A stretch of DNA of 14,366 nt from Methanothrix sp. (GCA_028688175.1 JAQTYS010000041.1:1-14366), one strand, 5' to 3'. Numbered from the stretch's first letter, positions 1-6,775 are shown. The notes: generated from the sequence alone by a model not told the origin. Made by a program: numbers and translations.

Positions 1-326
1 AGATAATGAAATATAACTTGCGGCCAGGCAGTTGGCTCTGCAAGGAAGCCTATCGATCTGGCAAGTGATCGTGCCAGGGAGCCTGGCCCGCATGGACGGG
101 GGGGCAGAAAGCTGCACGGGGGCGGCGGACACGTCCAGGAGCGCGGGATTGCGATGGCGCCAGCAGTGGCGGGCTTGGCAGCCAGGAGAAGTGTTGATCG
201 ATGCATCTGAGGCGGTAAAGATGTATCCTATTTTCATTGTCATCTGTCTGAACAGAATTAAGTAGTTTTATTGAGCCAGGGATTTCAAGGCCGGTGCAGT
301 TTCGCTTCAGATCAATAAGCTCTACC
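1..326. other. Intergenic segment with GC-rich, hairpin-rich block
   Basis: No convincing protein gene is visible; the open frames here lack a ribosome-binding site and have low-complexity, family-less translations. By hand count positions 61-180 are about 72% G+C, while 191-270 are about 36%. The block holds short inverted repeats: 58-63 with 72-77, 73-78 with 82-87, 104-107 with 112-115, and 172-175 with 180-183. The first two share bases 73-77 and so are mutually exclusive. A TATA-like stretch lies at 9-16 and a T-rich stretch at 229-234. This would fit a small structured RNA on the plus strand, but I recognise no known RNA family (no SRP, RNase P or tRNA signature). It may equally be non-functional sequence or the truncated flank of something outside the window. 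Confidence 0.3.
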
Positions 327-1130
327 TCACAGCCCACCATATTTCCTTACGTGCTCCCAGGCTTCATGCTCTTTGGGGAAGCGATCCCTTCGAGAGTAGA
401 TAGAAGCATCCTCTCGCCCAAACAGCTTTCGGTCCTCTCCCACCGGACAGACCTTGATGCATATCCCGCAAGGCGAGATGCCCTGGCGGTTTAATTCTGC
501 GCTTCGGGCGGTGCAGCTCTTTTTATCAGTAAGCCCCTGCGGATAGTCCTTCTCCACCAGAGCCTGCGCCGGGCACATCTTGACGCAGCGCATGCAGCGG
601 GTGCATAGCTCGTTTTTCATGAGCGGATCGGAGGGAAGCTCTGCAGCCGTAAAGACGGAGCCAAAGCGCACCCGAGGGCCAAATTGGGGTGTGAGCAGCA
701 TATTGTTCGTCCCGAAATTGCCCAGTCCCGCCAGGAGGGCGGCATGTCTGTGAGAGAAGAAGGCTACTGGATTTTTGAGCAAAGCCTTGATGCCGAAGTA
801 TCCATCCCGAGGAACAAAGACAGATGGATAGCCCCTCTCGGTCAGAAAAATTGCCAGTCGATATGTGTACTGGTCGAGCAGGATATTTACGGTGTTGTAC
901 AGCTCCCGGTAGTAAATGGAAGGGGCCGTTTCCAGCACGGGCAGACTAACGGGCAAGCCAATGACAATTACCGATTTTGCCAGGGGAAATATGGACTTTG
1001 GATAAAACTCCTCTGACATCCAAGGCTGAAAAGGCGGATCCTTCCAGCGCTCTACGCCTGCCACTCCCAGCAGGGGTATCTCCATCCTCTTACATCTAAT
1101 CCGGATGGCTCTCAATAGATCTTCATTCAT
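327..1130 (-). CDS. QueG-like iron-sulfur protein (epoxyqueuosine reductase family, methanogen type)
   Basis: A 267-residue cytoplasmic protein with two [4Fe-4S] ferredoxin motifs. The first is C176-x2-C179-x2-C182-x3-C186; the second uses C206, C221, C224 and C228. The central stretch before the clusters (HAALLAGLGNFG, then TPQFGPRVRFGSV) resembles the QueG/reductive-dehalogenase-like family. The family includes cobamide-dependent reductases, but whether this member binds a corrinoid cannot be seen. Archaea make archaeosine rather than queuosine, so true QueG activity is unlikely; it may be an electron carrier or reductase of unknown substrate. I chose the ATG at 1130 over an in-frame TTG at 1154 because the TTG falls inside the likely TATA region at 1152-1162. 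It is divergent from the NuoEF/FrhB-like operon across a 122-base gap, which makes a functional link possible but unproven. Confidence 0.75.
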   Translation of the reverse strand: MNEDLLRAIRIRCKRMEIPLLGVAGVERWKDPPFQPWMSEEFYPKSIFPLAKSVIVIGLPVSLPVLETAPSIYYRELYNTVNILLDQYTYRLAIFLTERGYPSVFVPRDGYFGIKALLKNPVAFFSHRHAALLAGLGNFGTNNMLLTPQFGPRVRFGSVFTAAELPSDPLMKNELCTRCMRCVKMCPAQALVEKDYPQGLTDKKSCTARSAELNRQGISPCGICIKVCPVGEDRKLFGREDASIYSRRDRFPKEHEAWEHVRKYGGL

Positions 1131-1151
1131 AGTAGTGACTTTATTCGCTAT

Positions 1152-1162
1152 CAATAAAAAAT
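1152..1162 (-). promoter_or_regulatory. Putative TATA box of the QueG-like gene
   Basis: An A/T-only run on the minus strand is centred about 27 bases upstream of the ATG at 1130. That spacing fits an archaeal TATA box driving a leaderless or very short-leader transcript. No ribosome-binding site precedes the ATG, in keeping with this. Confidence 0.4.
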
Positions 1163-1198
1163 TGTTTTATCATAATTGAATCTTATCAAAGGCAAGCG

Positions 1199-1206
1199 TT
1201 ATATAG
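1199..1206 (+). promoter_or_regulatory. Putative TATA box of the NuoE/NuoF/FrhB-like operon
   Basis: TTATATAG matches the archaeal TATA consensus well. It would place transcription start near 1228-1232, leaving a leader of about 20-25 bases before the ATG at 1253. It is the strongest TATA-like site in the divergent gap and the only clear promoter candidate for the three-gene operon. Confidence 0.5.
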
Positions 1207-1242
1207 TTTTTCATGCTTAATGCTGATATAAATGTGTTTAAC

Positions 1243-1247
1243 GAGGG
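1243..1247 (+). promoter_or_regulatory. Ribosome-binding site that fixes the NuoE-like start
   Basis: GAGGG lies 5 bases before the ATG at 1253, good Shine-Dalgarno spacing. An upstream in-frame ATG at 1232 has no such site and would sit within a few bases of the predicted transcription start. Confidence 0.6.
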
Positions 1248-1252
1248 CTAAT

Positions 1253-1723
1253 ATGACGGATGGCGATAAGGAGAAGCTGGACAAAATAATACAAAAATAT
1301 GAAGGAAAAGAAGGTTTCCTGATCCAGTTGCTCCTTGATTTACAAAGCGAGCTGCATTGGCTCTCCAGAGAATCAATCGAAGAGCTTTCTCTGAGGCTTA
1401 AGATTCCAGTAAGCCGGATATTCAGAGTGGCGAGCTTCTACAAAGCCATGAATCTCTCTCCTGTAGGCCGGCATAGCGTATGCGTTTGTATGGGAACCGC
1501 CTGCCAGGTGCGGGGCGCACAGAGATTGCTGGATGCGACCGAATCTAAATTGGGCATAAAATCAGGCCAGACCACACCGGACCATAGCTTCACATTAAAT
1601 CGGGTCAATTGTCTGGGATGCTGCGCCATCGGTCCTGTTATGATAGTAGATGATGATTATCATGGTCGGGTGGACTCCAAGAAGATAAAGCTGTTATTAG
1701 GTCAAATTGCATCCGATAGTTAG
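1253..1723 (+). CDS. NuoE/HydC-like thioredoxin-fold [2Fe-2S] subunit
   Basis: A 156-residue protein of the NuoE / 24-kDa complex I subunit family, also found as HydC of electron-bifurcating hydrogenases. An N-terminal helical region (about 1-65) precedes a thioredoxin-like [2Fe-2S] domain. Its ligands follow the family pattern: C79-x4-C84 (in CMGTAC) and C120-x3-C124 (in CLGCC). An additional C123 lies next to the last ligand. In known complexes this subunit sits beside the FMN subunit and holds a cluster off the main electron path. It begins the three-gene operon, 25 bases before the NuoF-like gene. No membrane subunits of complex I are encoded here, so the complex is probably soluble. The start at 1253 is set by a GAGGG site; the 1232 ATG would add seven residues. 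Confidence 0.9.
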   Translation: MTDGDKEKLDKIIQKYEGKEGFLIQLLLDLQSELHWLSRESIEELSLRLKIPVSRIFRVASFYKAMNLSPVGRHSVCVCMGTACQVRGAQRLLDATESKLGIKSGQTTPDHSFTLNRVNCLGCCAIGPVMIVDDDYHGRVDSKKIKLLLGQIASDS

Positions 1724-1739
1724 AACCAGATTAAAAAAT

Positions 1740-1743
1740 GGAG
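1740..1743 (+). promoter_or_regulatory. Ribosome-binding site of the NuoF-like gene
   Basis: GGAG lies 5 bases before the ATG at 1749, supporting this start, which also gives a full N-terminal [2Fe-2S] domain. Confidence 0.6.
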
Positions 1744-1748
1744 AATAG

Positions 1749-3653
1749 ATGGCAAGACTTACATCAATTCAGGATCTGGAGATCTTGAGAGATGAATGGG
1801 AACGCAAGAGAGACCCTTTGAGAAGAGAGGTGGCAATCTGCACAGGTACCGGCTGTCTGGGACTTGGTGCACGAGCGGTGGTCAGCGCCTTTGAAAGAGA
1901 GGTGGAATTGAGGGGTCTGCAAAGAGAGATCAACATCAAGGAGACGGGATGTCCCGGCTTTTGCGAAAAAGGAACACTGGTAGTTGTCTCTCCTCCGGGA
2001 ATCTATTACATGGGAGTGCAGGCAGAGGATGTTCCGGAGATCGTGGAAGAGACCCTTTGCAGAGGCGGACTGGTGGGGCGCCTGCTTTACACAGATCCCG
2101 TAACCGGCCAAAAGGCAGTACTGGAAGATGATATCCCTTTTTACAGCCATCAGATGAGATTTCTAATTAAAAATAATATAAAAATCAATCCCAAGGATAT
2201 ATTCGACTACATCGCCATGGGCGGCTATGCCGCTCTGAGCAGCGCCTTATCACAGATGACCGCCCAGGATGTGATTGAAGAGATAAAAAAGTCAGGTCTA
2301 CGTGGCAGAGGCGGGGGCGGATTTCCCACCGGAAAAAAATGGGAATCAACTGCTCGGGCGCCCGGCCAGCCAAAATATGTGATCGTTAATTGCGATGAAG
2401 GAGACCCGGGCGCCTTCATGGATAGAGCTCTCATGGAGGGCAATCCGCATAGCGTTTTAGAGGGACTGATTATCGGAGCCTATGCAGTTGGAGCGAATAG
2501 CGGCTACATCTATGTGCGCATGGAGTATCCTCTGGCTGTGGAAAATGCCAAAATCGCCCTGCATCAGGCCCGAGAGCTGGGCCTTCTCGGCAAGAATATA
2601 TTGGGCAGCGGATTTGATTTCGAGGTATCTGTGCATAGGGGAGCGGGTGCCTTTGTATCCGGAGAGTCGACCGCTCTCATGAACGCCCTGGAGGGCAAGG
2701 TGGGCGAGCCTCGGCCCAAGTATGTCCATACTTCGGAATGCGGCCTCTGGAATCGACCCAGCCTGCTCAACAATGTGGAGACCTGGGCCAACATTCCTCT
2801 CATAATCAATCGAGGATCTGATTGGTTCTCCTCCATTGGAACGGAAAAGAGCAAGGGAACCAAGATATTCTCACTGGTTGGAAAGGTCAATAATACCGGT
2901 CTGGTGGAAGTCCCCATGGGCATGAGCCTGGCCGACATAATTTACAAGATCGGTGGCGGAATTCCCAATGGAAAAAAGCTCAAGGGAGTGCAGACCGGCG
3001 GGCCATCAGGCGGAATAATTCCTGCCCGGCATTTGCAGACACCGGTTGATTTCGAAGAGCTTACCGGCCTTGGCTCCATGATGGGCTCAGGCAGCATTAT
3101 TGTCATCGACGAGGATACCTGCGCAGTCGATCTGGCCCGCTACTTCGTTGACTTTCTTTGCGATGAGTCCTGCGGCAAGTGTCTTCCCTGCCGGGAGGGC
3201 TTATTGCGGATGCGGGAGATATTGGACGGCATAGTCTCGGGCATTGGCCGTGAGAAGGACCTGCAAATTCTCAAAGAGGTCGCCGAACTGATGAGAAAGA
3301 CGTCGCTGTGTGCCTTAGGCCGCACAGCCGTCAATCCGGTCTTAAGTACATTATCCTACTATCCTGATGAATATGCGGCCCATATAGTCGAGAAGAGATG
3401 CCCCTCTCTGGCCTGCAAAGCTCTGGTTTCTTATTATGTCGAGCCAGAGGTCTGCATAGGCTGCGGTCTGTGCAAGAAGAACTGTCCACAGGGAGCAATC
3501 GAGGGAGAGGAGGGAAGCATTAGTGTCATAGATCAGTCCCGTTGCACTCGATGCGGCATTTGCTTCGATGTCTGTCCGCCAAAGGCAAGAGCCATAACGA
3601 AGGTCTCAGGCGGACTGGTCCAATCCAAGGTAAAAGAAGGTGAGAAGGCATGA
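1749..3653 (+). CDS. NuoF/HydB-like FMN flavoprotein with extra Fe-S domains
   Basis: A 634-residue homologue of NuoF, with the longer domain order of HydB of electron-bifurcating [FeFe]-hydrogenases. Residues about 25-100 form a thioredoxin-like [2Fe-2S] domain (C31, C36, C68, C72). The FMN/NAD(H) core follows, with the glycine-rich GRGGGGFPTGKKW at 186-198, a downstream NCDEGDPGAF motif, and GESTALMNALEG. An SLBB-like segment leads to the NuoF [4Fe-4S] site C475-x2-C478-x2-C481-x39-C521. The tail carries two ferredoxin clusters, C569/C572/C575/C579 and C599/C602/C605/C609. Complex I NuoF lacks both the N-terminal domain and this tail; HydB-type proteins have them. The expected role is NAD(P)(H) oxidation or reduction at FMN, with ferredoxin docking through the tail. 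NAD versus NADP preference cannot be read by eye. Its stop overlaps the next gene's start by four bases (ATGA), so translation is probably coupled. Confidence 0.93.
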   Translation: MARLTSIQDLEILRDEWERKRDPLRREVAICTGTGCLGLGARAVVSAFEREVELRGLQREINIKETGCPGFCEKGTLVVVSPPGIYYMGVQAEDVPEIVEETLCRGGLVGRLLYTDPVTGQKAVLEDDIPFYSHQMRFLIKNNIKINPKDIFDYIAMGGYAALSSALSQMTAQDVIEEIKKSGLRGRGGGGFPTGKKWESTARAPGQPKYVIVNCDEGDPGAFMDRALMEGNPHSVLEGLIIGAYAVGANSGYIYVRMEYPLAVENAKIALHQARELGLLGKNILGSGFDFEVSVHRGAGAFVSGESTALMNALEGKVGEPRPKYVHTSECGLWNRPSLLNNVETWANIPLIINRGSDWFSSIGTEKSKGTKIFSLVGKVNNTGLVEVPMGMSLADIIYKIGGGIPNGKKLKGVQTGGPSGGIIPARHLQTPVDFEELTGLGSMMGSGSIIVIDEDTCAVDLARYFVDFLCDESCGKCLPCREGLLRMREILDGIVSGIGREKDLQILKEVAELMRKTSLCALGRTAVNPVLSTLSYYPDEYAAHIVEKRCPSLACKALVSYYVEPEVCIGCGLCKKNCPQGAIEGEEGSISVIDQSRCTRCGICFDVCPPKARAITKVSGGLVQSKVKEGEKA

Positions 3654-5140
3654 CCAGTTTAAAGATCATAATCGACGGTCATGAGATTGAGACTTCAGCC
3701 GAAGGTGGCTCGAACACGGTCCTGCAGGCTGCAAAGAATGCTGGTATCTATATCCCGACGCTGTGCCATCATCCTTCTCTGGAGGCTTATGGATCCTGCC
3801 GTCTGTGTACTGTGCAAATCGTTAAGAATGGCCGGAAAAAGTTGGTCACCGCCTGCAACTATCCGCTGGAAGATGGCCTTGTTGTAAATACCTGCACTCA
3901 GGAGATTGTGGAGATCAGAAGAATGATCATGGAGCTTCTTCTGGCTCGCTGCCCCAAGGAGAAAAGATTGCAGGAGATGGCTGGAGAATATGGGATAATC
4001 AAGCCACGCTTCTTGCCGCAGGACAAAAAATGCATCCTTTGCGGACTATGCTACCGGGTCTGCGAGGAGCTGGTGGGAGTGGCGGCTATCAATGCTCAGA
4101 ATCGTGGCGTCTCCAGGGATGTGGATACGCCCTACGGTGAATTATCGCAAGACTGCATCGCATGCGGGGCCTGCGCTCTGGTCTGTCCTACAAATTCCAT
4201 TTTGGACAGAAAGAACATTTACCCGCTCACCTATATCGATATCAAAGAGATGGAAGAGGAATTCCTTTGTGGAGCTAATGATGATGATTTAGGTGTAAAT
4301 CTGGAAATGCTGGCCGCAAAGAGCAGTGTTGAAGGGCAAGATGGGGGTATGGTAACCTCAATTCTCCAGCGAGGAATTGAGACGGGACTTTTGGATGGAG
4401 CTATCGTCGCCCAAAAAGATGAACGCCTGGGAGCGAAAGCTGCTCTTGTTGATGAAGCGGAATCTATTTTGCAAGCAAAGGGGACGAAATACGTGCGCAT
4501 CTCCATCATCGCTCCGCTGCTGGAGGCCTTGGAGATGGGCAAAAAGAGAGTTGCCGTTGTCGGCACACCCTGTCAGATGAGAACCGTAAGAAAATTGCAG
4601 AGGCAGGGCTATTTTCCTGAAAAGTTTCCGGATACTGAGATTTTTCTAATCGGCCTCTTCTGCTTTGAAAGCTTTGACTATGAATCCCTTAAAAGCCGCG
4701 TGATTGAGCTTTTCGGCATAGATCTGGATAGGTCAGAGAAGATGCAGATCGCCAGAGGAAAATTCATAGTAACTGCAGAGGGCAAAGAGTACTCCTGCCG
4801 GGTGCGAGAATTAGGGGATGCTGTGAGAGAAGGTTGCTCATTTTGCGGTGATCTGGTCAGCCGGCTGGCGGATATTTCCATTGGCTCGATTGGAAGCGAG
4901 GAAGGATACTCCACGGTGATCGTCAGATCGGAGCGCGGGGAGAAGCTGCTGAATGCCGCACAATTTGACAGAAAGGAGATTAGTCGAGAGGAGATTGTCA
5001 AACTGGCGGCAATTAAAAAGAAGAATGCAGATAAAAATTTTGCCGGGATTGTGGCAGGGCTGCCGCAAAGGCTGGAGGCAAAGGAGAATGTGAGCGCGAA
5101 GTCTTCAACCGAGTGGCGAAATTCGGGCATTTTATCCTGA
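3650..5140 (+). CDS. Chimeric NuoG/HydA-type Fe-S module fused to an FrhB F420 domain
   Basis: A 496-residue fusion. Residues 1-80 are a NuoG/HydA-type [2Fe-2S] ferredoxin (C39-x10-C50-x2-C53-x15-C69). The His-Cys cluster that normally follows is absent: the stretch around LLLARCPKEKR lacks the H-x3-C-x2-C-x5-C ligands. Two [4Fe-4S] motifs follow (C128/C131/C134/C138 and C169/C172/C175/C179). From about residue 205 to 470 the protein matches the FrhB/FpoF family, which binds FAD, a [4Fe-4S] cluster and coenzyme F420: GQDGGMVTS at 229-237, GTPCQ at 305-309, GLFCFESF around C338, and C396-x2-C399 followed by DISIGSIGS. The C-terminal 25 or so residues look disordered. The predicted role is F420 reduction or F420H2 oxidation, wired by Fe-S clusters to the NuoEF-like subunits encoded just upstream. 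A ribosome-binding site (AGGTGAG, 3638-3644) lies within the preceding gene. Confidence 0.9.
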   Translation: MTSLKIIIDGHEIETSAEGGSNTVLQAAKNAGIYIPTLCHHPSLEAYGSCRLCTVQIVKNGRKKLVTACNYPLEDGLVVNTCTQEIVEIRRMIMELLLARCPKEKRLQEMAGEYGIIKPRFLPQDKKCILCGLCYRVCEELVGVAAINAQNRGVSRDVDTPYGELSQDCIACGACALVCPTNSILDRKNIYPLTYIDIKEMEEEFLCGANDDDLGVNLEMLAAKSSVEGQDGGMVTSILQRGIETGLLDGAIVAQKDERLGAKAALVDEAESILQAKGTKYVRISIIAPLLEALEMGKKRVAVVGTPCQMRTVRKLQRQGYFPEKFPDTEIFLIGLFCFESFDYESLKSRVIELFGIDLDRSEKMQIARGKFIVTAEGKEYSCRVRELGDAVREGCSFCGDLVSRLADISIGSIGSEEGYSTVIVRSERGEKLLNAAQFDRKEISREEIVKLAAIKKKNADKNFAGIVAGLPQRLEAKENVSAKSSTEWRNSGILS

Positions 5141-5187
5141 ATTTTCGCTCGAAAGATCTATACCGGAATAGGGCCTAATATTCGACC

Positions 5188-5502
5188 ATGGACTACTCAT
5201 TCAAACGAGGCTTCAAGCCTGACTTAGAGCGAATATTAAAGGTATTGGAAGAGGAATTTCCCACAGAGATCAAACAAGAGGACGGCAAGCTTCTGCTCAG
5301 CTATGGAGCTCTTAAGAGCGTCTGTGTGTCAATCACCGGCAAGAAGCTAACTGTGACCACAGAGTCGCTAATCGGCGCCAGCGACGTCGTTGCCATGGAT
5401 ACCAACAAACGTTTTAGAAATTTTCTGGAAAAAGCCACAGGCTACACAGCCAAGCAGAGGCTGCAGATGGCCAAAAAAGAGGTGGCTAAAGAAGCTGATT
5501 GA
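5188..5502 (+). CDS. Small conserved methanogen protein, possibly DUF5611
   Basis: A 104-residue, charged, cytoplasmic protein with no signal peptide, membrane segment or cysteine cluster (one Cys only). The N-terminal KRGFKPDLERIL motif and central LLLSYGALKS resemble a small uncharacterised methanogen family that I recall as DUF5611; this is recognition from memory. The C-terminus is lysine-rich and helical (about 75-104). It lies 47 bases after the FrhB-fusion gene with no clear ribosome-binding site, so it could be the last gene of that operon or have its own promoter. It converges with metK, with a T-rich stretch between them. Function unknown. Confidence 0.75.
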   Translation: MDYSFKRGFKPDLERILKVLEEEFPTEIKQEDGKLLLSYGALKSVCVSITGKKLTVTTESLIGASDVVAMDTNKRFRNFLEKATGYTAKQRLQMAKKEVAKEAD

Positions 5503-5521
5503 TGCTTCTTCTGGGCTATCA

Positions 5522-5531
5522 TTTTTCTTTT
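5522..5531 (+). terminator. T-rich putative terminator in convergent gap
   Basis: A run of nine T residues broken by one C follows the stop at 5502 by 20 bases. Archaeal termination commonly uses T-rich tracts without a hairpin. It lies between two convergent genes, where termination is expected. Confidence 0.45.
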
Positions 5532-5541
5532 AGCAATCTTT

Positions 5542-6657
5542 TCAGTAAATAGCCAGCTTTCCTTCCACGAACTTCTCCACCAAATCCTCTGTGCTCTCCA
5601 GCCAGAAGTCCAGAATGCTATCGACCTTCGACTCCACAGCCGCAGTAAGTGCGGTATCGCTTGAGATCTGCACGCCTCGCAGGAGCGGCTGGTTGATGGG
5701 CGAGCCGATCTTGCTGACCAGAGTCACGTAAGTCTCCTCCACCCCTTCCAGCTCTGCGATTTCCGCTGCCGCCTTATGAGCCATCACATTGTAGATCTTG
5801 CCCACGTGGCTGACCGGATTCTTTCCGGCTATGGCCTCCATGGTCATGGGCCGCATGGGAGTGATCAGGCCGCTGCCGCGATTGCCCCGCCCCGTGGCTC
5901 CGTCGTCTCCCATCTCAATGGAGGTGCCGGTAACTGTGAGGTAGATGTTCTCCCCGGCGTCGGCGCAGTTCACACCTACCTCTACCTCGTCGCCATGCTC
6001 CGCCAGGGCCTTTCTCATGACTGCCTCCTGGATGGCAGCCTTGGCCTCATCGTAATCCTCTCGCGAATCGATGAACCGGGAGACAATGGCTGTGGCTACT
6101 ACGAGTGTAAGCTTGTCTCCAATGCGCACTGCCATGAGCTTGATGTCCTCGCCGGCAGCAGGCACGCTTCTCACCACCTCCTCCAGATCCAGGATGAGCT
6201 GCTCGGTCTTGCTGCGCGGTGCGTATCCTACTCCGATGGAGGTATCATTGGCACCTCTGCCGATGAGGCTACACAGCTCCGGCGCGCCTTCTTCCACGCG
6301 CGGCTCGACCAGAAATTGCTGCAAATTTTTGACGGTTTTATGAAAATGCGAAGTGGTGGCATCTTCGATGATCTCGGCCATCATCTTTGCAGATGGCCGA
6401 CTGGCCCGACCGCCCACGACCACAGAAGGCGGCTTTATAATCCTGCCTCCGGCAAAACGAGGCGCGCTCCGGCCGGCGATGATGAGGACCTTGTCCACAT
6501 TGTGGTGCAGAATTTGGCCGAACTCATCCAAATAATGCCTGCACAGTGAGCGGGAGATGGCCTCAGAGATGCCGTCTGCCAGGGTATCCGGGTGGCCTAG
6601 GCCTTTTCTCTCCACGACTTCGAAGGGAAGCGGATTGTGCTTAATTAAGGTGATCAT
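5542..6657 (-). CDS. mat: S-adenosylmethionine synthetase, archaeal type
   Basis: A 371-residue methionine adenosyltransferase of the archaeal class, which makes S-adenosylmethionine from methionine and ATP in the cytoplasm. Visible family motifs are ERKGLGHPD at residues 16-24, LHHNVDK soon after, NDTSIGVGYAP in the middle, GDDGATGRGN at 250-259 and KNPVSHVGKIYN at 279-290. The bacterial MetK motifs are not present, consistent with the distinct archaeal family. The protein is slightly shorter at the N-terminus than the roughly 400 residues usual for the family. An in-frame GTG at 6666 would add three residues; the ATG at 6657 is preferred. Divergent from the PAN gene and convergent with the small protein gene, so probably transcribed alone. 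Its antisense strand has a long open frame that is only a codon-bias shadow. Confidence 0.95.
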   Translation of the reverse strand: MITLIKHNPLPFEVVERKGLGHPDTLADGISEAISRSLCRHYLDEFGQILHHNVDKVLIIAGRSAPRFAGGRIIKPPSVVVGGRASRPSAKMMAEIIEDATTSHFHKTVKNLQQFLVEPRVEEGAPELCSLIGRGANDTSIGVGYAPRSKTEQLILDLEEVVRSVPAAGEDIKLMAVRIGDKLTLVVATAIVSRFIDSREDYDEAKAAIQEAVMRKALAEHGDEVEVGVNCADAGENIYLTVTGTSIEMGDDGATGRGNRGSGLITPMRPMTMEAIAGKNPVSHVGKIYNVMAHKAAAEIAELEGVEETYVTLVSKIGSPINQPLLRGVQISSDTALTAAVESKVDSILDFWLESTEDLVEKFVEGKLAIY

Positions 6658-6686
6658 AAAAACCACACGATATAATTAGCGGTTTA

Positions 6687-6696
6687 TGATTAATAC
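6687..6696 (-). promoter_or_regulatory. Putative TATA-like element of the SAM synthetase gene
   Basis: The minus-strand stretch GTATTAATCA is about 34 bases upstream of the ATG at 6657 and would give a leader of about 9 bases. A closer ATTATAT at 6670-6676 matches TATA better but is too near the ATG to serve it. The assignment is therefore weak. Confidence 0.25.
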
Positions 6697-6741
6697 TTTT
6701 CCGAAAGGTTAAAATTTTCAGTTTTTTCGCTTCAGGCATGA

Positions 6742-6749
6742 ATTTATAA
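6742..6749 (+). promoter_or_regulatory. Putative TATA box of the PAN gene
   Basis: ATTTATAA lies about 30 bases upstream of the ATG at 6776, predicting a leader of only a few bases. No Shine-Dalgarno sequence precedes the ATG, which fits a near-leaderless transcript. Confidence 0.45.
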
Positions 6750-6775
6750 GTGAGAAAAACGCAGGGTTTCTTTAT

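Noticed and set aside
32..340. Overlapping open frames on both strands in the left intergenic region
   Set aside because: They occupy the same bases on opposite strands, lack ribosome-binding sites, and translate to low-complexity Arg/Pro/Gly-rich sequences without recognisable motifs.
1253..5140. Respiratory complex I (NADH dehydrogenase) operon
   Set aside because: Only NuoE-, NuoF- and NuoG-N-terminal-like parts exist; there are no quinone-module or membrane subunits, and the third protein ends in an FrhB domain.
1253..5140. [FeFe]-hydrogenase operon
   Set aside because: The third protein has no H-cluster cysteine motifs; its C-terminal half is FrhB-like.
5141..5187. Short inverted repeat (TTTCG/CGAAA near 5144-5155) as a terminator after the FrhB-fusion gene
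   Set aside because: The loop would be only two bases and no T-run follows, so a terminator is not supported.
5776..6549. Long plus-strand open frame (257 codons) opposite the SAM synthetase gene
   Set aside because: It lies wholly within a well-supported gene on the other strand, its translation resembles no family I know and is rich in His and Arg, and it has no ribosome-binding site. It is a composition shadow.
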